DNA of 64,000 nucleotides from Acidobacteriota bacterium (GTDB lineage Bacteria > Acidobacteriota > Vicinamibacteria > Vicinamibacterales > JAKQTR01): assembly GCA_026393675.1 (NCBI GenBank), contig JAPKZQ010000030.1:92658-156657 (forward strand), in the 5' to 3' direction. Shown here piece after piece: positions 1-7,798 of the stretch. Position numbers and translations under genes: made by a program. Each line of letters begins with the position of its first letter. Position 1 is the first letter of the stretch. A model generated the notes under the pieces. It saw only the letters and a list, made by a program, of their open reading frames with translations, searched no databases and was not told where the DNA came from.

Positions 1-1
1 T

Positions 2-721
2 GCGGATCGACGTCGCGCCGCCGGCCGAGTCGGCGCCCGCCACCGACGAGGTGATGGTGAACTCCGCGACGTTGTCCGACGTCGGCCGGTTCGGCAGGAA
101 GTCGAGCGAGTTGGTGCGGATGAAGTTGTCCTGGACGTTGATGCCGTCCTGGGTCACCTGGGTCCACGTCGCACGGCCGCCGTTGATGCCCGTATTCACG
201 CGCGCCACCACGCCCGGCACGCCCGCCTGCATACGAATCAAGTTCGTCATGTCGCGGTTGACGACCGGGAGCTGCAGCAACTGTTGCTGCAAGACCGTCC
301 GGGTGATTTCAGGCGTCGTCGTCTGGACCTGTTGCGAGGTCCCTTCGACGATGACGGTCTCGGAAAGCCCCCCGATTTCCAGCCGCGCGGTGAGGGAGGA
401 TTCCTGGTTCACGTTGATGGCGGTGCTCGGGTACGTCGCCGTCTTGAATCCCTGCAGCTCGATCACCACCTTGTAGGTGCTGGCCTGCAGCTGCGGGAAC
501 AGGAAGGCTCCCGTGGCGCCCGTGACCGTCGTCTGCGCCTGGTTGGTCTGCGTGTTGGTCATGGTCACGGTTGCGCCAGGCAGGACGCCCCCAGAGGCAT
601 CCATCACCGTGCCCGCCAGACGACCCAACGTGGTCTGGGCCGAGACGGTACCCTGCGTCACAACAAGCAGGAGGATGCCGACCACTGCGGCCATCCTGCT
701 AAAACGGGCCGAAATTTTCAT
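2..721 (-). CDS. TonB-dependent receptor, Oar-like, N-terminal part
   Basis: This is the first 240 codons of an outer-membrane receptor; the window edge removes the rest. The predicted protein opens with a signal peptide (about residues 1-28, ending VSAQ). A carboxypeptidase-regulatory-like domain follows (about 30-115, with [13 protein letters not shown] and [11 protein letters not shown]). The start of the plug domain contains [14 protein letters not shown]. This order is typical of the large Oar/SusC-like receptors abundant in Acidobacteria, which import bulky substrates using TonB energy. The ATG at 719-721 is preceded by a GGGAGA ribosome-binding site. The substrate cannot be told because the barrel is missing. 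Confidence 0.9.
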   Translation of the reverse strand, partial: MKISARFSRMAAVVGILLLVVTQGTVSAQTTLGRLAGTVMDASGGVLPGATVTMTNTQTNQAQTTVTGATGAFLFPQLQASTYKVVIELQGFKTATYPSTAINVNQESSLTARLEIGGLSETVIVEGTSQQVQTTTPEITRTVLQQQLLQLPVVNRDMTNLIRMQAGVPGVVARVNTGINGGRATWTQVTQDGINVQDNFIRTNSLDFLPNRPTSDNVAEFTITSSVAGADSAGGATSIR

Positions 722-884
722 GATGCTCTCCCTGGTATGAATTGGACAGTCGGCAACCATCCAACCGCCATGGCCGTGTTGGCCGAGCCAGTTCGATCGC
801 TGCCCACGAAGGGAGCAGCCCTATCCTAGGGGTCCGAACAGGCAAAGTCAACAACGCGAAAGGCCCCGGGATCTCAGCCCGCGG

Positions 885-890
885 TACAAT
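885..890 (+). promoter_or_regulatory. -10 box, probable leaderless promoter of the aldo/keto reductase
   Basis: TACAAT lies six bases before the ATG at 897, which would put the transcription start at or beside the start codon. No Shine-Dalgarno sequence is present. No clear -35 box is visible. Confidence 0.45.
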
Positions 891-896
891 ACCGGA

Positions 897-1862
897 ATGA
901 AGTATCGCGTCTTTGGGCGTCTCGGGTGGCAGGTCGCCGAAGTCGGCTTCGGCACCTGGGGCATGGGCGGATGGAGCGGATCCGACGACGACCAGTCGCG
1001 GACGGCGCTTCGACGCGGGCTGGAGTCTGGCTGCAACTTTCTCGACACGGCGCTCGCGTACGGCAACGGTCGCAGTGAACAGCTGATCCGGGACGTCCTG
1101 GCTGACTGGACCGGAGCCCGCCCGATCATCGCGACGAAGATCCCGCCGAAGAACGGACGCTGGCCGGCTCGCCCGTCCACTCCGCTCGACGCTGTTTTCC
1201 CGTCGGACTACATCCGCGAGGCCACCGAGCGCAGCCTGACGAATCTCGGCGTGAGCCAGATCGATCTCCAGCAGTTCCATGTGTGGACCGACGCCTGGGC
1301 CGCTGATGATCGATTCGTGCGCGCCGTCGCGGCATTGAAGGACGAGAAACTGGTCAAGGGTATTGGCATCAGCGTCAATCGCTGGGAGCCGACCAACGTC
1401 ATCAAGGCTTTGCGGACCGGAGTCGTGGACGCAGTGCAGGTGGTCTACAACATCTTTGATCAGGCTCCAGAGGACGAACTGTTTCCCGTCTGCCGGGAAC
1501 TCGACGTCGCCATCATTGCCCGAGTGCCGTTTGATGAAGGCAGCCTGACCGGCACGATGACCGCGAACGATACCTGGCCCCAGGGCGACTGGCGCAATCT
1601 GTACTTCACGCCCGCCAACCTCCGCGAGACGCTGGCGCGGGTCGACCGGGTGAAGGCTGATATCCCTGCCGGTCTGGATCTGCCTGAGGTCGCGCTGCGG
1701 TTCACGCTGCACGACCCGTCGGTCAGCACCGTCATCCCGGGCATGCGCACCGTGGCGCACGTCGATCGCAATCTCGCTGCCGGCGACGGCAGGCCGCTTC
1801 CCCCAGCCCTGCTCGCCTCGATGCGCAAGCACCGGTGGGATCGGACGACGGTGATCCCGTAG
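897..1862 (+). CDS. aldo/keto reductase
   Basis: This 321-residue cytoplasmic NAD(P)H-dependent oxidoreductase has the full length of the AKR family. The N-terminus (MKYRVFGRLGWQVAEVGFG) is the usual first strand of the barrel. Visible family signatures include FLDTALAYGNGRSE, with the catalytic Asp and Tyr, and QIDLQQFHVW, with the His region. The C-terminal part has STVIPGMRTVAHVDRN, which matches the cofactor-binding loop. The gene stands alone between the divergent TonB receptor and rpmE and has a leaderless-type start. The substrate is unknown. An inverted-repeat element begins directly after its stop codon. Confidence 0.93.
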   Translation: MKYRVFGRLGWQVAEVGFGTWGMGGWSGSDDDQSRTALRRGLESGCNFLDTALAYGNGRSEQLIRDVLADWTGARPIIATKIPPKNGRWPARPSTPLDAVFPSDYIREATERSLTNLGVSQIDLQQFHVWTDAWAADDRFVRAVAALKDEKLVKGIGISVNRWEPTNVIKALRTGVVDAVQVVYNIFDQAPEDELFPVCRELDVAIIARVPFDEGSLTGTMTANDTWPQGDWRNLYFTPANLRETLARVDRVKADIPAGLDLPEVALRFTLHDPSVSTVIPGMRTVAHVDRNLAAGDGRPLPPALLASMRKHRWDRTTVIP

Positions 1863-1933
1863 GGGCGCGATTCATCCGCCTTCGCGTAGAGCTTCGGCGG
1901 ACCGCCGTAGCCTTGGCGGAGGTGGTCGCGCCC
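1863..1933. repeat. nested inverted-repeat element after the aldo/keto reductase
   Basis: Outer arms GGGCGCGA (1863-1870) and TCGCGCCC (1926-1933) are perfect inverted copies. Two inner CCGCC...GGCGG pairs can each form a hairpin. The element starts immediately after the stop codon, so it may act as a transcription terminator. The inner TCCGCCTTCGCG motif resembles sequence found inside the REP array near 63655. It may therefore be a dispersed repeat. Confidence 0.55.
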
Positions 1934-1966
1934 GTGATCCCCTAGCCTTTTTCGCCGACCCGCTGC

Positions 1967-1972
1967 TATACT
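1967..1972 (+). promoter_or_regulatory. -10 box for rpmE
   Basis: TATACT lies about 30 bp before the rpmE start. A strong ribosome-binding site (GGAAGGAG) sits between it and the ATG. The -35 region is weak. Confidence 0.35.
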
Positions 1973-2003
1973 TGATGGTTCTGGATGTCCGGAAGGAGCC
2001 CGT

Positions 2004-2279
2004 ATGAAGGAAGGTATCCACCCGAAGTACTACGAGGTCGAGGCGCGCTGCGCATGCGGTGCGACTTGGAAGACGCGCTCCACCAAGCAGGAGCTGCACC
2101 TCGAAATCTGCTCGAGCTGCCACCCGTTCTTTACCGGCCGCCAGAAGATTCTGGACATCGAGGGCCGCGTGGAGCGCTTCACGAAGAAATTCGGCGCCCA
2201 GACGGTCGAATCCCGCAAGAAGGCTGCCGCGACGAAGACAACGACGACCAAGAAGGCGAGCAAAGAGGCGTCTGCCTGA
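2004..2279 (+). CDS. rpmE: 50S ribosomal protein L31, zinc-binding type
   Basis: L31 is a small protein of the large ribosomal subunit. The N-terminus [19 protein letters not shown] and the later [10 protein letters not shown] give the two cysteine pairs of the zinc-binding form. The 91 residues exceed the usual 65-75 because of a Lys/Ala/Thr-rich tail (about 73-91), which probably contacts rRNA. The strong GGAAGGAG site fixes the start. The gene converges on mrfB with only 20 bp between the stops. Confidence 0.96.
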   Translation: MKEGIHPKYYEVEARCACGATWKTRSTKQELHLEICSSCHPFFTGRQKILDIEGRVERFTKKFGAQTVESRKKAAATKTTTTKKASKEASA

Positions 2280-2299
2280 GGGCAGCGCCTCCTCGTCAC

Positions 2300-3769
2300 T
2301 CAGTCCCGCCTGAGCGTCGCCTGGTCGGGATGCTCTTCTCTCCCTGCCAGGCGCTTCCTGTCCAGTCTCGCCAGCCGATGCCGCAAGGCGTCGATCTGGG
2401 CCGGGTCACGCTCGGATTCCAGCGCGTGCAGGACGAACGCCCGCGCGGCGTCGAGATTACGACACCGGTGTTCGTGGTGAATCGCCAGCGCGCGCCTGGC
2501 TTCCTGCGCGAGCGGCTGCCCGGCGCCGGCATCGAGCATGCCATGCCAGGCTTCGGCGGCCGCCGCGTAGCGCCGCTGCCGGCGGCGATGGACGGCCAGA
2601 TGATGGAGGGCCTCCGCACGGATGGTGTGATCGATTGATCGCGCGTCCCATGGCGCGGGGTCCAATCCTGCCGCCCGTGCGAAATGCGCCTCGGCTTCTC
2701 CGCTTCGCCCGAGGCGCTCGTAGATCTGCCCCATGGCCAGTGCCTCGTGCGGCGACGGCACGGCCTCGGCCCCGCCATCCACCATCCGCATCCCGAGCGC
2801 CGTCAACGCCGCGAGCGAGATCAGGTCCAACCGGTTGTGTTCAAACACCGGTTCCAGCGGTTGTAGATCCCCGGTGCGCAGGTAGTGAAAGTAACGGGAC
2901 GGAATCTCGGATCCGGGCACGTCATCGACGCGATGCACGCCGAGAACGGCTTCTTCGAGCGCGCCGAGCGCGCAACTCGACTGATCGAACGAGTCGGCTC
3001 CCCGGCCGTCATCCCGCCCAGCGCCCGAGTCGCCGCGCCTCCGCCAGAGCCTCCGCGCCGGGTGCAGCATGTCGAAATGCGGCATGTCGCCAAAGGGCGA
3101 CGAGAGGCGGTGGAACAAATAACGGGTCTCGATGAGCGGCACGTCGAAGGTCCGGCCGTTGAACGTCACCAGGCCGCCGAATTTCTCCGTGAGCGCGGCG
3201 AGGCTGACGAGTAGTTCGTGTTCGGCGTGGTAGCCGGACAGAAAGTACTGAACCACGTGAAACCCCTCGCCATCGAAGTAGCCGCAGCCCACGAGAAACG
3301 CGATCGTGCCTGCGCCGCCGCTCAAGCCCGTGGTTTCGAGATCGAAAAACAGCAGCGGCCCCTGTGTCGGGACCATCGGTCGCCGACGGTCATCGGCAAA
3401 CGGTCGCGTGGCCTCGAAGTGCAGCCGCCGCGGGCGCTCGAGTCTGGGACCGCCCGCCGCGCGCTCGTCGGTAGCGAGCACGGCCAGGGCCGGCAGACAT
3501 CGCTCGATGACCTCGGCATAGTGCCCGACGGCCTGCCTGCCGTGATGCCGCTCGAGCTCGTAGTGCCGCTCCATCACCACGCAGCCGGTTGGAACCTCGT
3601 GCCCAACCGGCACGTCATCATCCGGCACGTAGCGCCGCTCGCACGAGGATTCGGCGCGAGGATTTTCGCCCTCGATCGGGCGCACCTCGTCTCGCGCGGC
3701 GCCCGGCGTGGAGCTCGTCCGCAACAGGTCCCTCAGGCGGGACGAGAGGCGGGAGGGGTCAGTGGGCAT
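2300..3769 (-). CDS. mrfB: MrfB-like DEDD exonuclease with C-terminal TPR region
   Basis: This 489-residue protein has an RNase H-like exonuclease domain starting at LLFFDLETTGLSGG (Asp143, Glu145 as the first catalytic pair). It continues through FNGRTFDVPLIETR and ends with EHNRLDLISLAAL. The C-terminal part (about 380-489) is rich in TPR-like helices such as AMGQIYERLGRSGEAEAHF. This is the architecture of Bacillus YprB/MrfB, which works with the MrfA helicase in mitomycin-C damage repair. The mrfA gene is immediately upstream on the same strand. The ATG at 3767-3769 is chosen because the reading frame further upstream runs into the REP repeat pair. The repair role here is inferred from family and pairing. 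Confidence 0.82.
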   Translation of the reverse strand: MPTDPSRLSSRLRDLLRTSSTPGAARDEVRPIEGENPRAESSCERRYVPDDDVPVGHEVPTGCVVMERHYELERHHGRQAVGHYAEVIERCLPALAVLATDERAAGGPRLERPRRLHFEATRPFADDRRRPMVPTQGPLLFFDLETTGLSGGAGTIAFLVGCGYFDGEGFHVVQYFLSGYHAEHELLVSLAALTEKFGGLVTFNGRTFDVPLIETRYLFHRLSSPFGDMPHFDMLHPARRLWRRRGDSGAGRDDGRGADSFDQSSCALGALEEAVLGVHRVDDVPGSEIPSRYFHYLRTGDLQPLEPVFEHNRLDLISLAALTALGMRMVDGGAEAVPSPHEALAMGQIYERLGRSGEAEAHFARAAGLDPAPWDARSIDHTIRAEALHHLAVHRRRQRRYAAAAEAWHGMLDAGAGQPLAQEARRALAIHHEHRCRNLDAARAFVLHALESERDPAQIDALRHRLARLDRKRLAGREEHPDQATLRRD

Positions 3770-3811
3770 GCTCAGGCGATGACGATGCACAGACAGCAAC
3801 TGCGCCTCGAG

Positions 3812-3936
3812 GCCGGGCTGGAGCCCGGCGATCCCAGGCTTGAGGGCGCACTTGGGGCGACCACAATCCCAGGCTCGAGACAGATCGGACAAGTGAACAG
3901 CGTGACACCCCTGGGATCGCCGGGCTCCAGCCCGGC
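3812..3936. repeat. inverted REP pair (BIME-like) between mrfA and mrfB
   Basis: Two identical 27-bp units face each other at 3812-3838 (+) and 3910-3936 (-). Each contains the hairpin GCCGGGCTGGAGCCCGGC followed by GATCCCAGG. The 71 bp between them includes a partial unit (AATCCCAGGCTCGAG, 3865-3879). It also includes a linker that, read on the minus strand, matches the linker in the array at 63574-63609. The hairpins lie in the mRNA between the two mrf genes and could stabilise or attenuate it. Confidence 0.9.
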
Positions 3937-3960
3937 CCACGGAGCATCGTTTCCCACACT

Positions 3961-6405
3961 CTACAATCGCCCCAAGATCGCCAGCGCGACGTCCTTCGCC
4001 TTCACGCCCACATCGCCGAGCGGACCGACGCACGATGGACATCCCGACTCGCACGAGCAACCCGCGATCAACTCGCGTGTCCGGGCGACCAGATCGTCGT
4101 GCATCCGGAACAACGGCTCGCTGAATCCAATCCCGCCGGGGTAGTTGTCGTAGATGAACACGCGCGGCTCATCGCCCTCGGCCACAGACGACGACCACGA
4201 GGCGGCAGGCACCGCCGCGGGCTGCGAGGCCGCGTCTCCGTCGGTGGCCGGCCCAATCGAGACGCCGATATCGTGTCCGTCGCACATCAGCAGCAACTGC
4301 GCAATCTGCCTCATGGCATACGACAGCCCCACGATGCCGTCGCGTCTGTCATCCGCACTCCACGGCAGCGCGGTCATCAACTCGCGTGGCACCGTGAGCC
4401 AATAGGAGGTCGTGTGCATCTGGCGTTCGGGCAGGTCCAGCTCGCCCGAGCCCACATTCTCATTCGTGTAGAACTTGATCTTCTTGAAGCCGACCACCCG
4501 CGACACCACGTGCACGTCGCCATGGGCCGGCAGCGCCCGTGGCCGCTCACCGGACGCGTTGAATGTGTCGAGCACGGTGACGCGGCTGTACGTGATCGCA
4601 TCGGTGTAGTAATCGCAGTCGATGTGCCGCACGTAGGCCTTGCGGCCCACGAAATCGAGTTCTTCCACCTGGTAGAGCCGACCCTCGACGATGTAGATCG
4701 CCTTGGGATGGAGAATCTCGAGCGCCGTGTTGAAGTCGGTCTCGCCGATGACGCGCGTCGTGTCGGTCTTGTCGACCACGACGAAGTTGTCCGACGAGAT
4801 CGACCGGAGGCTGATGGCATTGGCCGGGTACGACTCGTTGGTCCAGTGCCACTGCCCTGTCGTCTCGTCGCCGCCTGGCGGCCGGCTCAGGTGCACGAGG
4901 CCTTCCTCGGCGAGAATGCCGAGAATCTCCTGCAAGTTCTCGCGCCCGAACGTCTCGGTCACCGTGAATGGCAACTCGAATGCCGCGCACTTGATGTGGT
5001 CGACCAGAATCTGGAGGTTGTCGGGGTTGACCAGCGCGTGTTCCGGCGATGCGTCGAAGAAATACGACGGATGGCGTACGACGAACTGATCGAGCGGCGC
5101 ACTGCGCGCCACCATGACCGCCGCCGACCGGCCCGCTCGCCGCCCCGCGCGACCGGCTCGTTGCCACGTCGACGCAATGGTTCCGGGATAACCGGCCAGC
5201 ACGGCCACGTCGAGCGCACCGATGTCGATGCCCAGTTCCAGGGCGTTGGTCGACACCACGCCACGGACGGATCCGTCGCGGAGACCTTTCTCGATCTCGC
5301 GGCGCCGATGCGGAAGGTAGCCTCCCCGGTAACCGCGAATCACATCGGATGCGCCCGGTTCGCCTTCGTGCGCGTCTTTCAAGTACCTCGTCAGGATCTC
5401 GGTCGACAGCCGGCTTTGCGCGAACACGATCACCTGCAGGCCCTTGTTCAGGAAGTCGAGCGCGACCGCCCTGGCCTGCGCGATGTAGGAGCGCCGGATG
5501 CCCAGTTGCCTGTTGACGATCGGCGGGTTGACGAAGAGAAAGTACTTCTCGCCCCGCGGGGCGCCGCTCTGGTCGACCAGCGCGAACGGCTGCTCGACGA
5601 GACTCTCGGCCAGCCCGAGCGGATTGGCGATGGTGGCCGACGAGCAGATGAACGTCGGCGACGAGCCGTAGTGCTGGCAGATGCGCCGCAATCGCCGCAA
5701 CACGTTGCCGAGATGACTGCCGAACACCCCGCGATAGGCGTGCAGCTCGTCGATCACGACGTAGCGCAGGTTCTCGAACAGCTTCGCCCACCGCGGGTGG
5801 TGCGGCAGGATGCCCGAGTGCATCATGTCGGGGTTGGTCAGCACCACGTGGGCGCGGCCGCGAATCGCGCGGCGGGCGTCCTGCGGCGTGTCGCCGTCAT
5901 AGGTGAATACGCCGACCTCGACATCGGCGGCCTTCGCAATTTCCTGGGACAGCCGGTCCAGCTCCGCCAGCTGGTCCTGCGCGAGCGCCTTCGTCGGAAA
6001 CAGGTACATCGCCCGGCACGACGGATCCGCCAGGATGCCATTCATGACGGGCACGTTGTAGCAGAGCGTCTTACCCGAGGCTGTCGGCGTCGTGATGACC
6101 ACGTGGCGCCCGGCCAGGGCGTGCTCAATCGCCCGGGCCTGGTGCGTGTAGAGCCGCTCAATGCCCCGGCTGGCCAGCGCGGCCCGGAGACGCGGGTCGA
6201 TGCCAGCCGGAAAGTCCTCGTAGCGCGCCTCCTCCTCGGGAAGGCGACGGATGGCGGTGATGAAGCCATCGGGGCTATCGGGACGGTCGACAGGCCAGGG
6301 CCCAGGCACGACGGCCCGCAGGGCCAGCTCAAGGGCGGTGTCCCGCCGCGCATCGCTCCGCCCATCCGGGCGCGTCGGTTCAGGGGAAAGCGGCATGTCC
6401 GGCAT
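3961..6405 (-). CDS. mrfA: MrfA-like DEAD/DEAH helicase with DUF1998 domain
   Basis: This 814-residue superfamily 2 helicase has Walker A TPTASGKT (about 106-113) and motif II DELH in VVIDELHAYRGVFGSHLGN. The second RecA-like lobe contains STNALELGIDIGALDVAV and QRAGRAGRRAGRS. The C-terminal DUF1998 region ends with the four-cysteine cluster CSCESGCPSCVG. This matches Bacillus YprA/MrfA, a 3'-5' DNA helicase that acts with MrfB in an excision pathway separate from UvrABC. The ATG at 6405 is preferred; an in-frame TTG at 6432 would add nine residues. An SDR gene lies 51 bp upstream on the same strand. Confidence 0.88.
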   Translation of the reverse strand: MPDMPLSPEPTRPDGRSDARRDTALELALRAVVPGPWPVDRPDSPDGFITAIRRLPEEEARYEDFPAGIDPRLRAALASRGIERLYTHQARAIEHALAGRHVVITTPTASGKTLCYNVPVMNGILADPSCRAMYLFPTKALAQDQLAELDRLSQEIAKAADVEVGVFTYDGDTPQDARRAIRGRAHVVLTNPDMMHSGILPHHPRWAKLFENLRYVVIDELHAYRGVFGSHLGNVLRRLRRICQHYGSSPTFICSSATIANPLGLAESLVEQPFALVDQSGAPRGEKYFLFVNPPIVNRQLGIRRSYIAQARAVALDFLNKGLQVIVFAQSRLSTEILTRYLKDAHEGEPGASDVIRGYRGGYLPHRRREIEKGLRDGSVRGVVSTNALELGIDIGALDVAVLAGYPGTIASTWQRAGRAGRRAGRSAAVMVARSAPLDQFVVRHPSYFFDASPEHALVNPDNLQILVDHIKCAAFELPFTVTETFGRENLQEILGILAEEGLVHLSRPPGGDETTGQWHWTNESYPANAISLRSISSDNFVVVDKTDTTRVIGETDFNTALEILHPKAIYIVEGRLYQVEELDFVGRKAYVRHIDCDYYTDAITYSRVTVLDTFNASGERPRALPAHGDVHVVSRVVGFKKIKFYTNENVGSGELDLPERQMHTTSYWLTVPRELMTALPWSADDRRDGIVGLSYAMRQIAQLLLMCDGHDIGVSIGPATDGDAASQPAAVPAASWSSSVAEGDEPRVFIYDNYPGGIGFSEPLFRMHDDLVARTRELIAGCSCESGCPSCVGPLGDVGVKAKDVALAILGRL

Positions 6406-6456
6406 GGTACTAGGCCGCCAGAAATCGATCAAGAGGCGAAAGGCGAAGAAAGAGCG

Positions 6457-7236
6457 TTAGAAAAGCGACCTGGACTGGCAACCGTCGACGACGATGCTCG
6501 CGCCGCTCACCCAGCTGGCTTTCGGCGAGGCCACAAACGCGACGACCGTGCCGACCTCCTCGGGCGTGCCGAACCGGCCGAACGGCAGCTCGCGCTCCAC
6601 GAACTCCGCGATCCAGGCTGGATCGGCCTGCTGGCGCTTCCACCACGACCCGCCGGGGAAGATGATCGAGCCGGGCGCAATGCTGTTGACGCGAATGTGG
6701 TCTGTGGCCAACTGCTGCGCGAGCGACTTGGCGAGGCTGATCTCCGCGGCCTTCACGGCGTTATAGGTCATGCGGCCGCCGGTCTCGCGGCCGAAGATCG
6801 AGGCGATCATCAGGATGACGCCACCGCCCCGCCGACGCAGGTGAGGGACGACGGCTCTCGACGCCCGAATGGCCGGGAACATCGTCTGATCGAATGCCTC
6901 CTGCCAGTCTGCGTCAGTGGTCGCCAGCAGGTCACCGCCACGCGCCATTCCGACGTTATTTACCAGGATATCGATCCCGCCGAAATGTGCCGCGGTGCCA
7001 TCCACGATCGTCGCCACGCCCGCCGACGTTGCGACGTCCGCCTGAATCACATGGACGCGCGTCGCGTCCCCGCATCGCTGGCGCAACTGCCGGGCGGCTG
7101 CCTCGAGAGGTTCGGCGCTTCTCGCGCACAGCGTGACGCGGCAACCCTCGAGCGCCAACGCCGTCGCGCTGGCGAGCCCCAGACCCCGGCTCGATCCGGT
7201 GATGATGGCCACTTTATCAGTCAGTTCAAGATCCAT
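6457..7236 (-). CDS. SDR-family oxidoreductase
   Basis: This 259-residue short-chain dehydrogenase/reductase has the classic features. TGSSRGLG (about 14-21) binds the dinucleotide. NNVG (about 92-95) stands in for the usual NNAG. The active-site YNAVKAAEISLAKSLAQQLA carries the YxxxK pair. The length is normal for a classical cytosolic SDR. The C-terminal half (EEVGTVVAFVASPKASWVSGASIVVDG) is the usual substrate-loop and dimer region. It is the first gene of the minus-strand group leading into mrfA. Its substrate is not evident and no link to DNA repair is implied. Confidence 0.92.
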   Translation of the reverse strand: MDLELTDKVAIITGSSRGLGLASATALALEGCRVTLCARSAEPLEAAARQLRQRCGDATRVHVIQADVATSAGVATIVDGTAAHFGGIDILVNNVGMARGGDLLATTDADWQEAFDQTMFPAIRASRAVVPHLRRRGGGVILMIASIFGRETGGRMTYNAVKAAEISLAKSLAQQLATDHIRVNSIAPGSIIFPGGSWWKRQQADPAWIAEFVERELPFGRFGTPEEVGTVVAFVASPKASWVSGASIVVDGCQSRSLF

Positions 7237-7299
7237 GGGTGCTCGTCGAACAAAGGATAGCTCGCCACGAAGAACCGTGCGGTGTCACACGCCGCATGA

Positions 7300-7305
7300 T
7301 ACAAC
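7300..7305 (+). promoter_or_regulatory. possible leaderless -10 box
   Basis: TACAAC ends six bases before the GTG at 7312. The spacing is like that at 885-890 and 54339-54344. No ribosome-binding site is present. The match is weak. Confidence 0.3.
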
Positions 7306-7311
7306 AGTGCC

Positions 7312-7707
7312 GTGCTCACCGCCGCCACGCTCGCACTGCTCGGATACGCGTTGTATACGGTGGGATGGTCGGTCATCGACCTGGTTGTCTGGTCGCGGCT
7401 GGAACGGTGGGCCGATGTCGCAACCTCAGCGATAGCCTTGCTGCTTTTTCCGGCGGCTGTACTGATTCGAGCCCGCATCCCCGGCGGTCTGCCTCTGGGG
7501 TTCGCGGCGTTGCTCGGGCTGCAGGCCATCAGTCTCCACAACTCGATGCATCTCTACGGCGAAATCCGGGTGCTGGCCGAGTCGGCCCGGGCGGCATTCT
7601 GGTCAGGCGTGATGGTGCTGGCGCTGGCCGGGCAGCGAAAGGAAGCGGCAGCGCGGAAGTCGGAACTCCAGTCCACGGCCGACGATACGCCTGACGGCAG
7701 TGCGTAG
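7312..7707 (+). CDS. small integral membrane protein, unknown
   Basis: This 131-residue protein has about four hydrophobic segments (roughly 1-24, 33-51, 59-73 and 91-106) and a charged, probably cytoplasmic tail (QRKEAAARKSELQ). It starts with GTG. I do not recognise a family. It is divergent from the SDR gene with about 75 bp between the starts. It converges on nrdJ, and a GC-rich hairpin lies between the two stop codons. Confidence 0.65.
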   Translation: MLTAATLALLGYALYTVGWSVIDLVVWSRLERWADVATSAIALLLFPAAVLIRARIPGGLPLGFAALLGLQAISLHNSMHLYGEIRVLAESARAAFWSGVMVLALAGQRKEAAARKSELQSTADDTPDGSA

Positions 7708-7710
7708 GAA

Positions 7711-7736
7711 GGGAGCGGGCACAGGGGCCCGCCCCT
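7711..7736. terminator. GC-rich hairpin between convergent genes
   Basis: GCGGGC (7715-7720) pairs with GCCCGC (7727-7732) around a six-base loop. The flanking GGG and CCC extend the stem past a bulge. It has no T-run, so it may be a short intergenic palindrome rather than a true terminator. Confidence 0.4.
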
Positions 7737-7798
7737 ACGGGATCGACGTCATCTGTCTACCAGCGACTGACGCGTGGCTTCTGTTCTGCGTCAGCGCC

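Noticed and set aside
4099..7260. Very long plus-strand open frame opposite mrfA
   Set aside because: It is the antisense shadow of the mrfA and SDR genes. It has no family motif and is rich in Arg/His, as expected from a GC-rich complement.
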